This document shows positions 10,754-23,745 of a stretch of DNA of 64,000 nucleotides, piece after piece (position 1 is the first letter of the stretch; each line of letters opens with the position of its first letter). The notes under the pieces were generated by a model. That model saw only the letters and a list, made by a program, of their open reading frames with translations, made no database searches and was not told the DNA's origin. A program made the translations under genes and the position numbers. The DNA is from Aulostomus chinensis (Eukaryota; Chordata; Actinopteri; Syngnathiformes; Aulostomidae): the NCBI GenBank assembly GCA_037954235.1, contig JBBMOA010000004.1:5291001-5355000 (forward strand), read 5' to 3'.

Positions 10754-12249
10754 CTGCAAAAACCAAAACAGCACAGTTTCGCCTGCTGTGACCACCGTAG
10801 GAATTTGGAAGAGGGAGGCAGGGGGCGAGCCCCTCGCCCTCCCTCACTGAAACCACCTCGCAAGTGAGGCTGCAACTGTAACAATGAAACAGGAGCCCAT
10901 GCACAGCAACCCGGGGCAAGCCTGGCTGGACAGATGATACGGTGCATGCCACTGCCCAAACAGCACAAACGCAAATGAATATTGAGCTTTTTTAGGTGCA
11001 AACCACTGACATTCACATGCAAAACAAGGGACTTCCCATCACAGCATAGTCACCCGTGACTCATGCACATGCACGTGCACAATCCTCATGCACACACCCT
11101 TCAACATGCAGTGAAACACTGTTTTCCTCAAAACCGGCAACGATCAAAAACCCGAGAAGAAGAAACACCGCAAAACCATTCTGCAAGTCACCAGCGGACC
11201 TCAGTCGGTCCCTCACAGAGACCAACGCGGCCGTAGCAGCCGAGGGGGGCTGGGGACGCTGGGACGTCTCAGAGAGTCAAACGTGGACTGTCTGCCACTT
11301 CAATGTGCTTTTGCTCTATTAGGAACAGAAGACCTTCATGGCTCTAACCAAGGGAGTGTGCATAGAGTGCTGGTTCAGAAACAACACACACACATGTGCA
11401 CACACGTGTGCGCACACGCACACACACACACACACGCACACACACCAATCAGTGTTTCTTTTTAAGCTCCATGCCGCAGACACCACCAGAGTGCCTATGT
11501 TCCTGCAGGGATCAAATATTATAGTGACGACTTTGTCGTATACTTTTATCATTAAATGCACTCATTCATCTTAATGAATGACGCGTCGTCATGCGGCAAT
11601 AAACACGTAACAGACAGCGGCCCCTAAATGAATCGGCATGTGGACCACCACACGGCGCCTGGAGCTGTTATCACATTTATCGTCATGGCAACATCACCCC
11701 TGCCGATGACCTAATCCAATCGGGGGAGCCTGGGAGGGTCACATGACAGGAAGGAAGGAATTAGATCACAGAGGGGCCAGATGTACACAGACCACTCTGT
11801 GTAATTAAAACTCTACAATTAAAAGGCAGACACAACATGGGGCAAGAGACAGCTCTGTGTGTGATGTTGCACTACAAAAGTGTGCACAAGGTGTAATTTA
11901 AAAGTGTACACACTCTCTAGGTACCTTTATTTGGTTTCATCTAGATTGTAGGTGTGTGTTTCATTAAGACCCAACATTAAATTAAAACCCTCCAACAGGA
12001 TAGATTATTTTTCTTTAAATTTGTCATTAGACTAATTGCTGATTAGGACATTTTGAATCTGTCATGATTCAGTGAGAGCAAGCGTGTGTGTGTGTTTGTG
12101 TGTCTGTGTGTTGGGGGGGGGGGTATCCACTCATTAAGGCCGACTTTCCCTGATTCCCACTCCTTGAGTCGTTCTAAGCCCTGTGAGCCCCTCACAACTC
12201 AATTAAGCCCTTCCAATTAAGCCTCTACATGGGTATGTGAGATCACCAG

Positions 12250-12313
<64 letters not shown>

Positions 12314-12679
12314 TGCACGCGCACGCAGTGATGAGGCCTAACCGGATTGTCCTTCATTAGAGGAGGGGGGGGGGGTCTTTCTAAATAGACAGAGACCCCC
12401 AAAGATGCCTTCAGTGAGACAATGGACCAGAGAGGAAGAGGAGAGAAAAACTGAGCGGGATCTTCTCAATCCTGACCCATATTATGGTGGGCTTTGGCTG
12501 GGAACGTGTTTGAATATTTATTACAAATAGATAATTCCGCTGCCTCTTGTGCAGTGGATGGGGGAATTTCCTCTCCGCGCCAAGCCAAATCCTATGGTGG
12601 GAAGGTGGCCAACCTGCTTTATGCCAGTGTGGAGGAATTAGTTTAGACAGTGTAGCTGAGAGGCTTGGACCGACTTGTT

Positions 12680-12681
<2 letters not shown>

Positions 12682-12754
<73 letters not shown>

Positions 12755-12863
12755 TTGCAAGACATTGTTCAACAAGCTCTAAATCTCATGATAGTGTGTG
12801 TGTATGTGTGTGTGTCTGTGTGTGATTGCAAGACATTGTTCAACAAGCTCTACATCTCATGAT

Positions 12864-12939
<76 letters not shown>
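12682..12939. repeat. Compound (GT)n tract with duplicated 71-bp unit
   Basis: Two long GT tracts (about 12682-12752 and 12865-12939) enclose two copies of a unit starting GATTGCAAGACATTGTTC at 12753 and 12824. The copies differ by one base in the comparable part. Confidence 0.95.
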
Positions 12940-12942
<3 letters not shown>

Positions 12943-14929
12943 CCTCTAGAATCTCTGAAAGGCTCGGGAATCTTGAATTAATACAATTGCTTTTGTCTCT
13001 CTTGGCTGATGAAACGGTCTCAAGCTTGGAGACCGAAAACATGCGGAGTGACAGCGAGAGCCAGAGGGACTGAGAGACACACAGGCGTGTGTGTGTGTGT
13101 GTGTGCGTGTGCATGTGTGTTGGGGGGGGGGGGTCTGTTTCACTTCTGTAGATGCCGACATGTGAAGGCAACATCAAGGATCTGTATCTTATCACAGGAG
13201 CTGGCGGTTCAATTAAGCGGACAAGTGTATGTGTGTGTGTGTGGCACCATGGGCAGGTGTGTGTGTGTGTGTATACGGCTGCTCATCAAGACCTTTGCAT
13301 GTTCCTCTCTGTATTTTTCCTCTCCTTCCTGAGTCCATCTCTCTTTCCTTCCTTCCAGCTACAAGTGACTGTCTGGATATTAATTATATTGTCATCTCTA
13401 ATTCTATCAGACAGCAGGAACCGCAGCAGAGGCAGATATGACCACGTGTCTTCGTCTGTGGCACTGATTCAGGCCCTCCTCCTCCTCCTCAATGTGCTTT
13501 ACATTTCCATCTATTTATATGTGGATGAAATATCTAGGTGGACTCAAGCAGGAGCAGTTGTTTGTGCCAGGATTCTTCTTCCTCTGGTGAAACCTACATG
13601 GGTCCAGTACAAACTCTTCAACTGGAATTGTGGACTAATAGTCCTGACGGTGGCGCTATAGCAACCCTAAACTAAACATTTAGGCTGTGCTGTCGCTTTG
13701 CAATGTTAACCACCATGTGGGTACAAATTTACAGGAACCTTCAGATACTCTGCGGTGAAATCCATCACTTTTAATTAACCCAAAATCTTTTAAACAGCTA
13801 CAGAATTACTATAAAAATATTTTAAAGTCACATTAAATGTGTGAAAACTTTTCAGAATTTAATCTTGAGAATCTTTTTTTTTCTTTTTTCTGTCATCCTG
13901 TAACTAGAGATGGAATCAATAGAATTTTAAACCAAAAAAATCATAGAAAATAGACCTAAATTGAGCCTTTTTTCTTTTCTTTTTGTGTAGGAACATAAAA
14001 TCAACCAAGCATTTAAAAACTGTCTTGAACAGCCTTCAGAGACTCCCAAATATTAGACTTCATATTTCTCTTCTTCCTTGCCGACCAGACGTCAACTGCT
14101 TGTCGGCAGATCGAAGGTGTTTTTATATAATGTCAATTCCACAGGTATTTGATCAATTAAAACTTTATTGGGATACAGCTGTGGTTATCAAAGGTACACA
14201 AAGTACAACATCTACTGCACAGACACAGTACGAACTGATCGTACATACAGGGACTGTGAGTGTGTACGGACAAACAGGATGAGAGTGCAAAGAGTAATCA
14301 CAATCCTCTTGTGAAAAGGTCGGCAGGTTAACAGGGTGGTCTACTGTGTGTGTGTGTGTGCGTGTGCGTGCGCGGGCGCCAGCTGCTAACAGCGCTATAA
14401 CAACAGTTGCTTAAGATCATTATATACCAGGTGCAGGCGATCGAGTTTGTTGCCTCCATCTCGAATGTTTCACTGCGTGCTAAATTGTACACGCGGGAGA
14501 TGTATTCATATACTTCTTTTTTCTCTGGTAGAAGTACATTTAAGTACCACAGTGAAAAAATATTGTGTACAGAAATATTTATGGAGAAAATCTACTTAAA
14601 AATATCAAATGTCTACTTTGAGTAGTCATTAGGCCCAACACCTGCGATGACAGTGCTTCTTAAATTACTGTCCTCAGATGTATCCAGTTGCTGGCACTGC
14701 TGCGTGTGTGTGTGATGCATGTCAGCAGATATCCTACATACAGTGCACATTTTCAATCGCAATATTGTATGGGTGTGTATGCATGCCTGCCTACATATAT
14801 ACAGTCGCTCCAGTCTTGCGTAGAAGAAAGCTGCATGTACGCTGCAGTGATTTGTGCATGTGTGTGTATTAGTGTGCAGAGGCTGCATGGTTTCTGGTTG
14901 GCATGGTGTCTCGTTCAACACCTGTGCGC

Positions 14930-14933
<4 letters not shown>

Positions 14934-14992
<59 letters not shown>
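14934..14992. repeat. (GT)n microsatellite
   Basis: Pure GT tract of about 59 bp. Confidence 0.97.
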
Positions 14993-14993
<1 letters not shown>

Positions 14994-15571
14994 CGCCTTG
15001 CATTTGCCCCTGTTTTGTGTCTCACCCGAGGGTAAAGCACTTAAGCGGTGTGTGCCTGAGTCCAAACAGCTGTGAGCAGAGGCAGGCAGCGGGTCTCTAA
15101 ATGACTTGAGACCTGAGAGAGAGCCCACAGGGGGAGCACACCTCTGAAATATACATGTCACTCACCCAGAGAGAGAGAGAGAGAGAGGAAAGAGGAAAAA
15201 AGATGATAGTAAGAGTGTATGAAAGCACTGTGGTCAGTCTGATAATAGAAATCAGAAAAGGAAAAAGAGAAAGAATACAGCACAAGAGAGAGAGAGAGAG
15301 AGAGAGAATCTATCAAACGCAGCAGACTGCTTATCTAATATTTGTCTCTCCATGCTTGCAAACACTGCCGCTGCATGGGGGACTTCCACCAAAATAGCAC
15401 TGCGGTCAATTGACCATTTTGGCTCCACGGGGCCTGTCTGGATCCATGTGGGTCCACTCCCCAGTCAGCCACTCCTGCTGGACTGGGGAGGTCATTATGG
15501 CTCCTCACTTCCCCTCCACCACAGGCTGCAGCACTTGCATGTCAGCCCAACTCCATATATATGGTAATAAG

Positions 15572-15572
<1 letters not shown>

Positions 15573-15628
<56 letters not shown>
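15573..15628. repeat. (GT)n microsatellite
   Basis: Pure GT tract of about 56 bp. Confidence 0.97.
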
Positions 15629-15629
<1 letters not shown>

Positions 15630-16949
15630 TGGAGGTGTAGGGAGGGGTTGATGGACAAGGAGGCAGGGGTGAATGCTCTGGGGTCAACCACAAGCTTCAA
15701 TGTATATGTTTGGTGACGTGGGAGCTAAGGGTTAGAACAATGTGGAACTCTTTAGAGGAAAAGTTAGAGAAGTTGGAGTTTTCAGTTGAAATTTGGGGGT
15801 TAGAACCCATCTGAATTCTGATTGTGGAACTCTGTGGGTCCCACAACAACTTCTATCTTGTGTGTGTTGATTGATGATTTACACTCGTGGGGGTCCTGCG
15901 GTGGATCTGGGATGGTAGAGGGTTGTGTGTGTGTGTGTGGGTGGTCAGGGTCCCAAAGGCTGACCACATATTCATTGAATTCCACTTGGATGGACACAAG
16001 GCTTCCCTTCGCCCCTATTGGGCAGCCAGCCGAGAAAATGGCACAAACAGCAATACATCCTGAAATCTACAGCTACCACATCGCAGCTGGAGTCTTGTGA
16101 TAAAGTTTCAGGGTTTGATTTGCAAAAGTAAGTTTTCATCTGGATTGTTGGATTGAAAAAGAAAAAGAAAGTTTGACAATATTCAAACAAGCAACACACT
16201 CCCAGGTCATGCGATGCAGTGAAACACGATCTCATCCAGCCAGTTTGTGTTGTAACGTTAGAAACGCCAAAGTGTATTGAGATGCATCAGAATTAGCTAG
16301 CCCAGAAATTAGCTGTGTCATTTCTGTGTGTAATTGAGTTGAAAGTAGAGAAACTATCACGATCGAGACATGTGAGGAACCCTCAGAAAGTGTCATGAAA
16401 GCATAAAGTCAGGCAGGTGGCGTAAATATGCCTGTTCCACTGGCAGCAGTTCTGCAGCGCTCTGTGGTGTCCTGTGCCTCTAGGCGTGACCACGCTGTCA
16501 CTAGACTAGGGGTGGGGGACAAGGACAAAATGGTATCGCATGATACATATCTTGTGGGACTAACGTGATCAGTGGAGCTGCTCCAATTGATTATACTGAT
16601 TATTGATTGCAACAATGCTCACGTTATGTTTTGCTGCCAAAGCCGTATATTTTTGGGTTCTGTCTCTGTTTTCTCCAGCTCGGATGTTGCTTTCACCAGC
16701 GTCTGTCGATACTGGCCTGATTTCCACTCGTAGAGGGAGTGTGAACCATGAAGACACCGCTAAATCTCAGGGTAAATCAGTTGAACAACGTAAAAAAAAC
16801 AACATGGATTTTTACATTTCTGTCTAGATTGGACGCTTGTCAACAAAGTGAACCTTCTTCCACTTCTTGCAAACCCTCAATCCACTGGCATTTCTAGAGT
16901 TAAACACACAAACATGCACGCACACACACTTGCAGGCCACTGTCTTTAC

Positions 16950-17114
16950 CTTGGTCTTGCTTGTTGGCGGGGAGCTACGGCCCTTGTCGCTCTGTGGGTG
17001 TGTGTTTCCGGGTGGGGAGTGTGTGCCCAGGTTAGCTTGGGGTGGCAGGCTGCCGGCGTGCTGCTTGGCCCCGGGGGAAACCTGCATGGCTGCCAACTGA
17101 GCTGCGTACAACTG
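16950..17114 (-). CDS. sox5: sox5 exon F: QLYAAQ linker
   Basis: This 165-nt exon encodes residues 181-235. It starts QLYAAQLAAMQVSPGAKQH, continues PQANLGTHSPPG and ends SSPPTSKTK. The N-terminal part is highly conserved in SOX5, while the Ser/Pro/His-rich remainder diverges, as expected for a disordered linker. The 5' splice site is CCAAG|GTAAAG. The acceptor reads TTTCAG|CAG|TTG, a NAGNAG pair; the outer AG gives the family-typical LQLQ-QLYAAQ. Phases are 0 and 0, so the exon is frame-neutral. Confidence 0.95.
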
Positions 17115-18210
17115 CTGAAAGGTCAGAGAGACAGGTAGAGCGACAGACAGAGATGAGCGGAGGGGAGGCGAGGACAGTAAAGAGGAAGAGAAAAGAGGGG
17201 GGGGGGAGGGAGGGAAGGAAGGAAAGAAAAAAAGGAGAAGAAAGGGGCAACATGAATAAATGAATACTCGAGAGCACACAAACAAAAAAGAAGAGACCGG
17301 CTAAAAAGCTCTGGAAGAAGAGGCCATTAGTGGCCCGGGCTCTGTTTGTGTGACAGAGAGAGATAGAGAGGGACATCTCTACTGTCACCCCCCACCCCAT
17401 GGGAGAAGCGCTAACAGCCTCTCTGACAGGCCCAGAGATGGCCATGTCCCCTCCAGGTGCATCGTGGGAGAAAGGAAAACATTCCGGATATCGAGGTCAC
17501 GCCGAAGAGCCCGGCTCTAGCTCAAGGTGAAAAAAAGCGATGATGGAGAGGGAACGGGAGAGACAGGAAAATTTGTGAAGCTTCTCGCCAGATGGGACAT
17601 GCAGGACGTGTCTCGTGCCCCTGCGATGTTCCGACAATAAATAGATACACAAACACTGCATCTATTTAAATAAATGTATTCAATAACTGCTACGGCAAAC
17701 AAAAAAGCAGATTTTCCCTATTCCCTATTATTTATGTATTTAATTAATTTCCAATTAAATAAAAGCATTATGGTGTGAATATTTATGCAATAGCATTGAA
17801 TCACACAAAACAGTCTCTGGCCAGCATTTCTACAGCAACAGCATAATATTCAGCACTTGGAAGGAGCTTCAGTCTTCACTTCTTTCCTTCTCAAAATCAT
17901 CCTGCGAAGCTCAGCGACTTTCATGTCGGCTAATACAAATCTCCAAGATTCTCCGTCCTCAGAAGCGCCGTTGCCTCCTCTGAAGAGCAACACAACGCTT
18001 GTTTTGCAAAAAGTAACAGATGTGTTGTTTTTGAATAGTTATAATTGTTATTATTTATTTCTGGTGGAGGATTTTTCTGGAAGAGAACCATCCTTTTTTT
18101 TTTTTTTTTTTTTTTTTAGTTTAACTTCCGTCCTTCTGTTGGTGCTTGGCTGCCGGCCACCAGCGTCAAACAAAGGCTGGTTTATGCAAATGGACAACGA
18201 AGAGATTCTG

Positions 18211-18212
<2 letters not shown>

Positions 18213-18269
<57 letters not shown>
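18213..18269. repeat. (CT)n microsatellite
   Basis: Near-pure CT tract of about 57 bp. It lies about 100 bp from a run of some 22 T at 18097-18118. Confidence 0.95.
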
Positions 18270-18273
<4 letters not shown>

Positions 18274-19119
18274 TCGTTCTCTGTCCATTTGCACCTCTCT
18301 CTATCAGTCCTGACAGCCACATTAGCTCTTCGCTGCTATCTTAAATAAAGACATTCATCTCTTTTATACAAACTTCCACATTCAAGCGACTGGCAGCGCA
18401 CACACATGCATAATGAAGTTCTTTTTGGAAGAAACTCATATTTGAATATGAAATAATCTCCGCCTGACTGTCACTCACATGCGGTAATAACAATATTCGC
18501 CATGCAACATTGCGACTGTGATGTACTAGATTTTCTCTTCTATTGAATTCCCAAACTTTCCCCGCTCACTAGAATGAGGAACCCACTTTTCCGAGGAGGT
18601 GATACATTCTCTAAAACACGTTTTTTTTAACCCGAGTGTGGCTTCTTCTTCGCTGCATATTAGAGGCTTCAGATTCATCAAGTGTTTCGTTGGCCATCTG
18701 CAGCGGTTCTCCACGCAGAGGGGAACAGTAATAATTGAGGTACACGCGGTAGATGTGGGAAGCAGCGGGAGATCGTGCTCAAGCGACACGGACGCGGCGC
18801 TGAGGACCAGCTCGCTGAGATCAGATCAGCCTCTGCTCACTTGGTCCTGTTCAATTAGTTGCACTGTGGCTCTGGGAAGACCCCCTCCCTCCTCAACCCA
18901 CCAGCCAAACCCCCTGGCGAGTGGACCACAGGCGGTGTGTGTCCGTGTGTGTGTGTGTGTGTCTGTGCATGTGTGTCCTGCCATATTCGGACCAGTGGTT
19001 CAAAGCCCTCTTTATTTGCGGAGTGAATTGAGTTCCATTACAAGGCCAGCTCCCGTCACTCAAAGCCGGCTCAATGGGCCGGCGAGCAATGACATACACA
19101 CATGCTCACAAGCACGCGC

Positions 19120-19174
19120 TTTCCCTCTCTCTCTCTCTCTCTCTGGCTCTCTGTCTCTCGCTCTCTCTCTCTTG

Positions 19175-19234
<60 letters not shown>
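19120..19234. repeat. Compound (CT)n-(CA)n microsatellite
   Basis: An imperfect CT tract passes directly into a 54-bp CA tract. Confidence 0.95.
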
Positions 19235-19237
<3 letters not shown>

Positions 19238-19485
19238 GGCAGAGGCACCGCGGAGTGCGCCCAGAGCGTCGCCACAACGACATGCATGTCAACAAACAGG
19301 AAGTGACAGCGCAAAGCCCCCTGGGGTGACTGGAGGAGCAAACACACAATTGCAGCTACACACACACACACACACATGCACACACAGCAATTCAATGAGT
19401 GAGAGGGGGGAAAATGCAATTGTAGTTGTGGGATGAGATGAAGGAATTTGAAATGTCACTCAGTAGCCAGACACACTCCAGAGCT

Positions 19486-19491
19486 CTGTGT

Positions 19492-19522
<31 letters not shown>

Positions 19523-19525
19523 GGG
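19486..19525. repeat. (GT)n followed by G20
   Basis: A short GT tract runs into twenty consecutive G (19506-19525). Confidence 0.97.
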
Positions 19526-19840
19526 CACACACAAGACCTGCTTCTCACTCTTTTTGTGTCTAATCCCCTAATGTGAAAACACATCTTCATGTGTGTGTGA
19601 GTGTGTGCACGTGAGCGTAGTGGTCAGCATGTGCTTGTCACATGACTTCGCCTGTGTGTGTGAGCATTTTCATGCTGAACTCTATTGATGAGAGGTGAAA
19701 AGGTGGTATGTGAGTATTGGTGCTCTTTAACTGAAGGAATTGTTCTATTGATTGTGTGTGCGTGCGCACGTTTGTTTTACAATACAACACATATACACTA
19801 AGCTTTGTTCATTCTCTCATGCACTGTTTCTTCAGTGTGA

Positions 19841-19847
<7 letters not shown>

Positions 19848-19911
<64 letters not shown>
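19848..19911. repeat. (GT)n microsatellite
   Basis: Pure GT tract of about 64 bp. Confidence 0.97.
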
Positions 19912-19912
<1 letters not shown>

Positions 19913-20071
19913 TTCTTCTCGGTCAATAATCTGCAGCTTTAGTCCGATTACCAGCTCGCCTGGTCTTTGTTGTCAGAGTTAGCGGCGGCGCTTCACAGAG
20001 GTCTGAGCTCTATTGTTTACATGGACATGAGGACTATTGTATGGATTTTAATGGATTCTTCTGTGTGTGTC

Positions 20072-20120
<49 letters not shown>

Positions 20121-21406
20121 ATGTTTTTCACTCATGGGGTGTATTGGCACTGAAAGACAAAAAGAAAAGAAGCAAGAGGGGGCTAATTTGGAGTCCTGGG
20201 ACACAAACATGTCCCCTGTCTGTGGTCCCATCAGCCCTTCTTTTGATTAACTTCTCTTTCTTTTTCTCTGTTTCTTCTTCTCTTCTATAACAGGACCCAT
20301 AGCTGCATTCAAGTAATCGAATCAAGCAATAAATACTATTAAAACACCCACACAGAAACATGAAAACAGTGAGAGTCCAGCCAATTCTGGATCGTGAGGG
20401 CTGATGCAGATTCTCCAGGCTCAGGAGTGAAAATTTCTGATCTCAGTATATCTGCTGCTGTGAATAAAATAATAACATCAAGTAGAAATCATTTAAACAA
20501 CATAATGAAGAGATGCTGCTGGTCATCTTATTTATTTTTGTAAGTTTATTGGGGTTTTTTTTCAGCCGTTTAACCTAACCAGGGGAATGGAGGAAGTGAG
20601 CGGCAGCTGAGGAGAAGAAGGAGAGGGGCTGCAGGATCCTTTTGTTATCAGGGGTTTATCGTTATTTTGCTCAGACTGAAACACCCTTCAACTATTACAT
20701 AGAAAGTAAACTGCTCATTAAAGTTCCTCAAGTGGTCATTTTCACTTTCCTGTCAGACATTTTCATGTAAATGTACACAGTTAGTGCCAAAAAAAATGTA
20801 CTTTGTAGAATTTTTTTTTTTTGCGGTCTGCTTTTTAGGCCTGATCCTGGATCAGTCGTCTATAAAATCACTTCTAGTGTCATAATTTTGTCTTCAAAAT
20901 AAAAGAAGTGACTGTGCTCTTTTGTCAGAGCTGCTTAGAGACTTATTCTGAAAAATTCTGAGCCAGAAGCCAGGTGATTCTGTTGCTACTGTGCTAGCTA
21001 GCTAACAATACTCTGGTCCATTACCCCCCCCCCCCCCCCTCCTGTTTTACTACATTGCTTACTGCGAGGAAGGCTCTGGTCTTTCTATTGTTTTTCATCA
21101 CTCCTCCACCATCGTCCTCGCCCATTGCAACCTCATGGAAGTGATCAGACGATCAATAAGCTCTGACCTTTTTAATTGGTGTGTTTTGAGTAATTGAAAA
21201 GCCAATATCAAGCGATGTATCCGTTAAGCTTTTGTTCGTTATGTTCGAAGCGAAGTAAAATCTGGTCTCTCGTTATGCTTCCTTTTTTTGGTGGTTTTGA
21301 AATGTAACGGCAAGATTAGAGACAAAACCCCCTGAAACGTCTATAAAGGAAGAGAGCCAGAAGACAATTAGCTCAACTGCAGTCGCCTATCCGAGCTGCA
21401 TATCGA

Positions 21407-21424
21407 TCGATCAATATTGATCGA
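21407..21424. other. 18-bp perfect palindrome
   Basis: TCGATCAATATTGATCGA is self-complementary over 18 bp. It lies in repeat-free intron sequence. Role unknown. Confidence 0.6.
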
Positions 21425-23107
21425 CTTCCTGTCACTGGTGGTATTTCCTTGTGCTGTGAGCGCTCCAGAAGGAGATATCAGCAGAGAGAAACTGCTTTTT
21501 TTCTCTTCCAAATACGGTTTAGCAGAAGAACAACTCAGTGGATTTGCCTTCTCTCATCTGTTTCTGTTTTGACCCCCCCCCCCCGTCTGCCTGTCCGTTG
21601 TTCGTCCGTCCATCTCTCCGGTGTACAGTGTGGTAATCCAGGACAATATGTTCCAACATCTGCCTCTCCGTATGATGCCTGACCCACACCATTGACCCTC
21701 TTTAAACCATGCTGCACACACATTTTCTCTCACTTTTCTCCTCCACTTACCTCCTCCCTTCCTCTCTCTCTATTTATCCGTTTAACTTGCCATCCTTCCA
21801 AATAACTCCTATCGCTTTTGTCATCTCGTCTTGTCTTTATCGCCTCCCTCTCTGGCCTGGATAAGTGTGTTTTTCTTTTCGATTCTGTCCGTCCTTCTCA
21901 GTGCATTTGTGTGATGTGGATAATATCAATAATATCAAGGGTCGATAGGGAGCCAGATTAGTATGCTCTAATGCACAATGTCACACTCATCCCCCGGATT
22001 AAGATACTAAATGCCAACCTTGTACACTCCAAAGCCTCCATTGCCTTGAAAAACATTCAGTGATAAGCTCCCATTGACTCTGAGAGCTGCTCTGTAGATT
22101 TCTATGGTCCATGTTTCAAACATAGAAAGAGCTTTAAATCGTTAGAAGATTAATACATTTTTCCAAGAACTGCTCTTCACTCAAAGTGCTGCCTTTGAGA
22201 GTTTTTCTCTGTCTTCCTCTGTACGCAGTTGTCAGGGCGGTAATCAGGGCACGGCCATTATTCTGCGTGGATTTCCATCTTTACATTCATTCCAATTCAG
22301 TTCCAACAAGTTAACATGAAAGACATCAAGAAAGACAGAAATGTATGATTTATAACGCCAGATTCCTCATACTGAACATGCAGAACATAAATCTGCCAAT
22401 TCCAAATGTAAGGTAATTGTTCCATCTTCTATTATGATTTGTTGATCTCTCGATCAGATGAGATGTTCTTGAACAGCCCTTATGAGACGTTTAAAGGCGT
22501 TTAAATAGAACGTTTCCACCTTGATTCAGTTCATTTGGGCTTGTGAAAAACCAGCAAGACCACCAGCCAGACAACCTCCTCAACGTCGTGTAACGCCAGG
22601 GACGCGCCGTGTTTCCTTGCCAATGTCTTATTCGCTGATATTTACTGATATTGATGTTATGTGTATCAAAACATTTTGAAATACTGTCAAATACATGTAA
22701 ACATGAATTTTAAGAAGTTTCTCTTTATTTCCAAAACAGTTTAAAATCAATCATAAATTTATCGTTTCACTCGTTGATGATGAGGAATGAAGATAATTGA
22801 GCCTGATAAATATCAACCACTGGATCGATATGTTGAACAAATGAGGAATATCTGCAGACACTGATGATGTGAGGACGTTGTGGTGTATCCCTCTCTGTGG
22901 TATGAACGGATCCATTTCCACACAGTTGCTTGTTTTTCTGTGGTGCCCAAAATTTCCTGAAATTGTTTCAAAGCAAAAAATACACTAGCTGGTTTAAAAC
23001 TACAGACATGGCTTTATTTTGTAGTTCTTTTTTGAAGGCCATGCACTTTCAAAGGTCAAAGAAGTGCATCACAGATGAACTCTGGGGGTGTAAGGGGTCA
23101 TCAGGCA

Positions 23108-23110
<3 letters not shown>

Positions 23111-23179
<69 letters not shown>
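23111..23179. repeat. (GT)n microsatellite
   Basis: Pure GT tract of about 69 bp adjoining, in inverted orientation, the second copy of the dispersed repeat found at 6501-6551. Confidence 0.97.
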
Positions 23180-23180
<1 letters not shown>

Positions 23181-23223
23181 ATGTGCGTATGTATTTTGGT
23201 TCATTTTGATTTGAGGGGTGAAG
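23173..23223 (-). repeat. 50-bp dispersed repeat leading into CA tract, copy 2
   Basis: Inverted copy of 6501-6551, again joined directly to a long CA tract on the same side. Flanks beyond the tract are unrelated. Confidence 0.85.
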
Positions 23224-23322
23224 GAAAACATCCCCAGCATGAGCTGACGTGTCAGCTGTCTGTCTGGTATTGCTGTCATTTATTGTTGCTACTCTCTCAG
23301 CAAGGGTGGAGCTCATGAGTGA

Positions 23323-23370
<48 letters not shown>

Positions 23371-23497
23371 TAGATAGACATAATCCAATACAACTTTTTA
23401 CACTTGGTTAGTGTATGAAACATTTCAGTACAGCATCCCTAATAGACTCTTTAATGCCACAGAGAGTTTATTGCTGAAAGTATTTTTACTTTATTTG

Positions 23498-23549
<52 letters not shown>

Positions 23550-23554
23550 GTGTG

Positions 23555-23697
23555 CTTGGATTAAGTGGGTTCACTTGTGCCCTGACTGTGTTGCCATGGT
23601 GACTTGACACATGTTGGGTCTCACCTTGGTGACAGCAACACCTCTTTATCAAATGAAGAGATGATTTCAGCCTCAGTGAATCAATTTCCTATTTACT

Positions 23698-23700
<3 letters not shown>
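23555..23700. promoter_or_regulatory. Candidate block with RFX X-box
   Basis: A 145-bp repeat-free island between two GT tracts. GTTGCCATGGTGAC (23590-23603) is close to the RFX X-box consensus GTTRCCATGGYAAC. Confidence 0.3.

Positions 23701-23745
<45 letters not shown>

Larger units (their letters stand above)
10754..16949 (-). other. Intron between exons F and G
   Basis: This 6.2-kb intron has no gene. It holds CA/GT tracts near 11388-11445, 12257-12301, 12682-12752, 12865-12939, 13087-13120, 14934-14992 and 15573-15628, and a 71-bp tandem duplication between two of them. Low-repeat, homeodomain-motif-rich blocks are about 11590-11800, 12000-12230, 12500-12660 and 13360-13440. Bases 13640-14640 and 15640-16900 show nothing recognisable. 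Confidence 0.75.

Noticed and set aside
12753..12864. CRISPR-like direct repeats
   Set aside because: Only two copies in tandem, joined by GT microsatellite, with no spacer set and no cas genes, in a vertebrate intron.
15404..15415. 12-bp palindrome GGTCAATTGACC
   Set aside because: A 12-bp palindrome is not surprising in a window this size, and it has no supporting context.
20185..20220. GGGACA...TGTCCC inverted repeat with a p53 half-site look
   Set aside because: Six-base arms and a single half-site are expected by chance in 64 kb.
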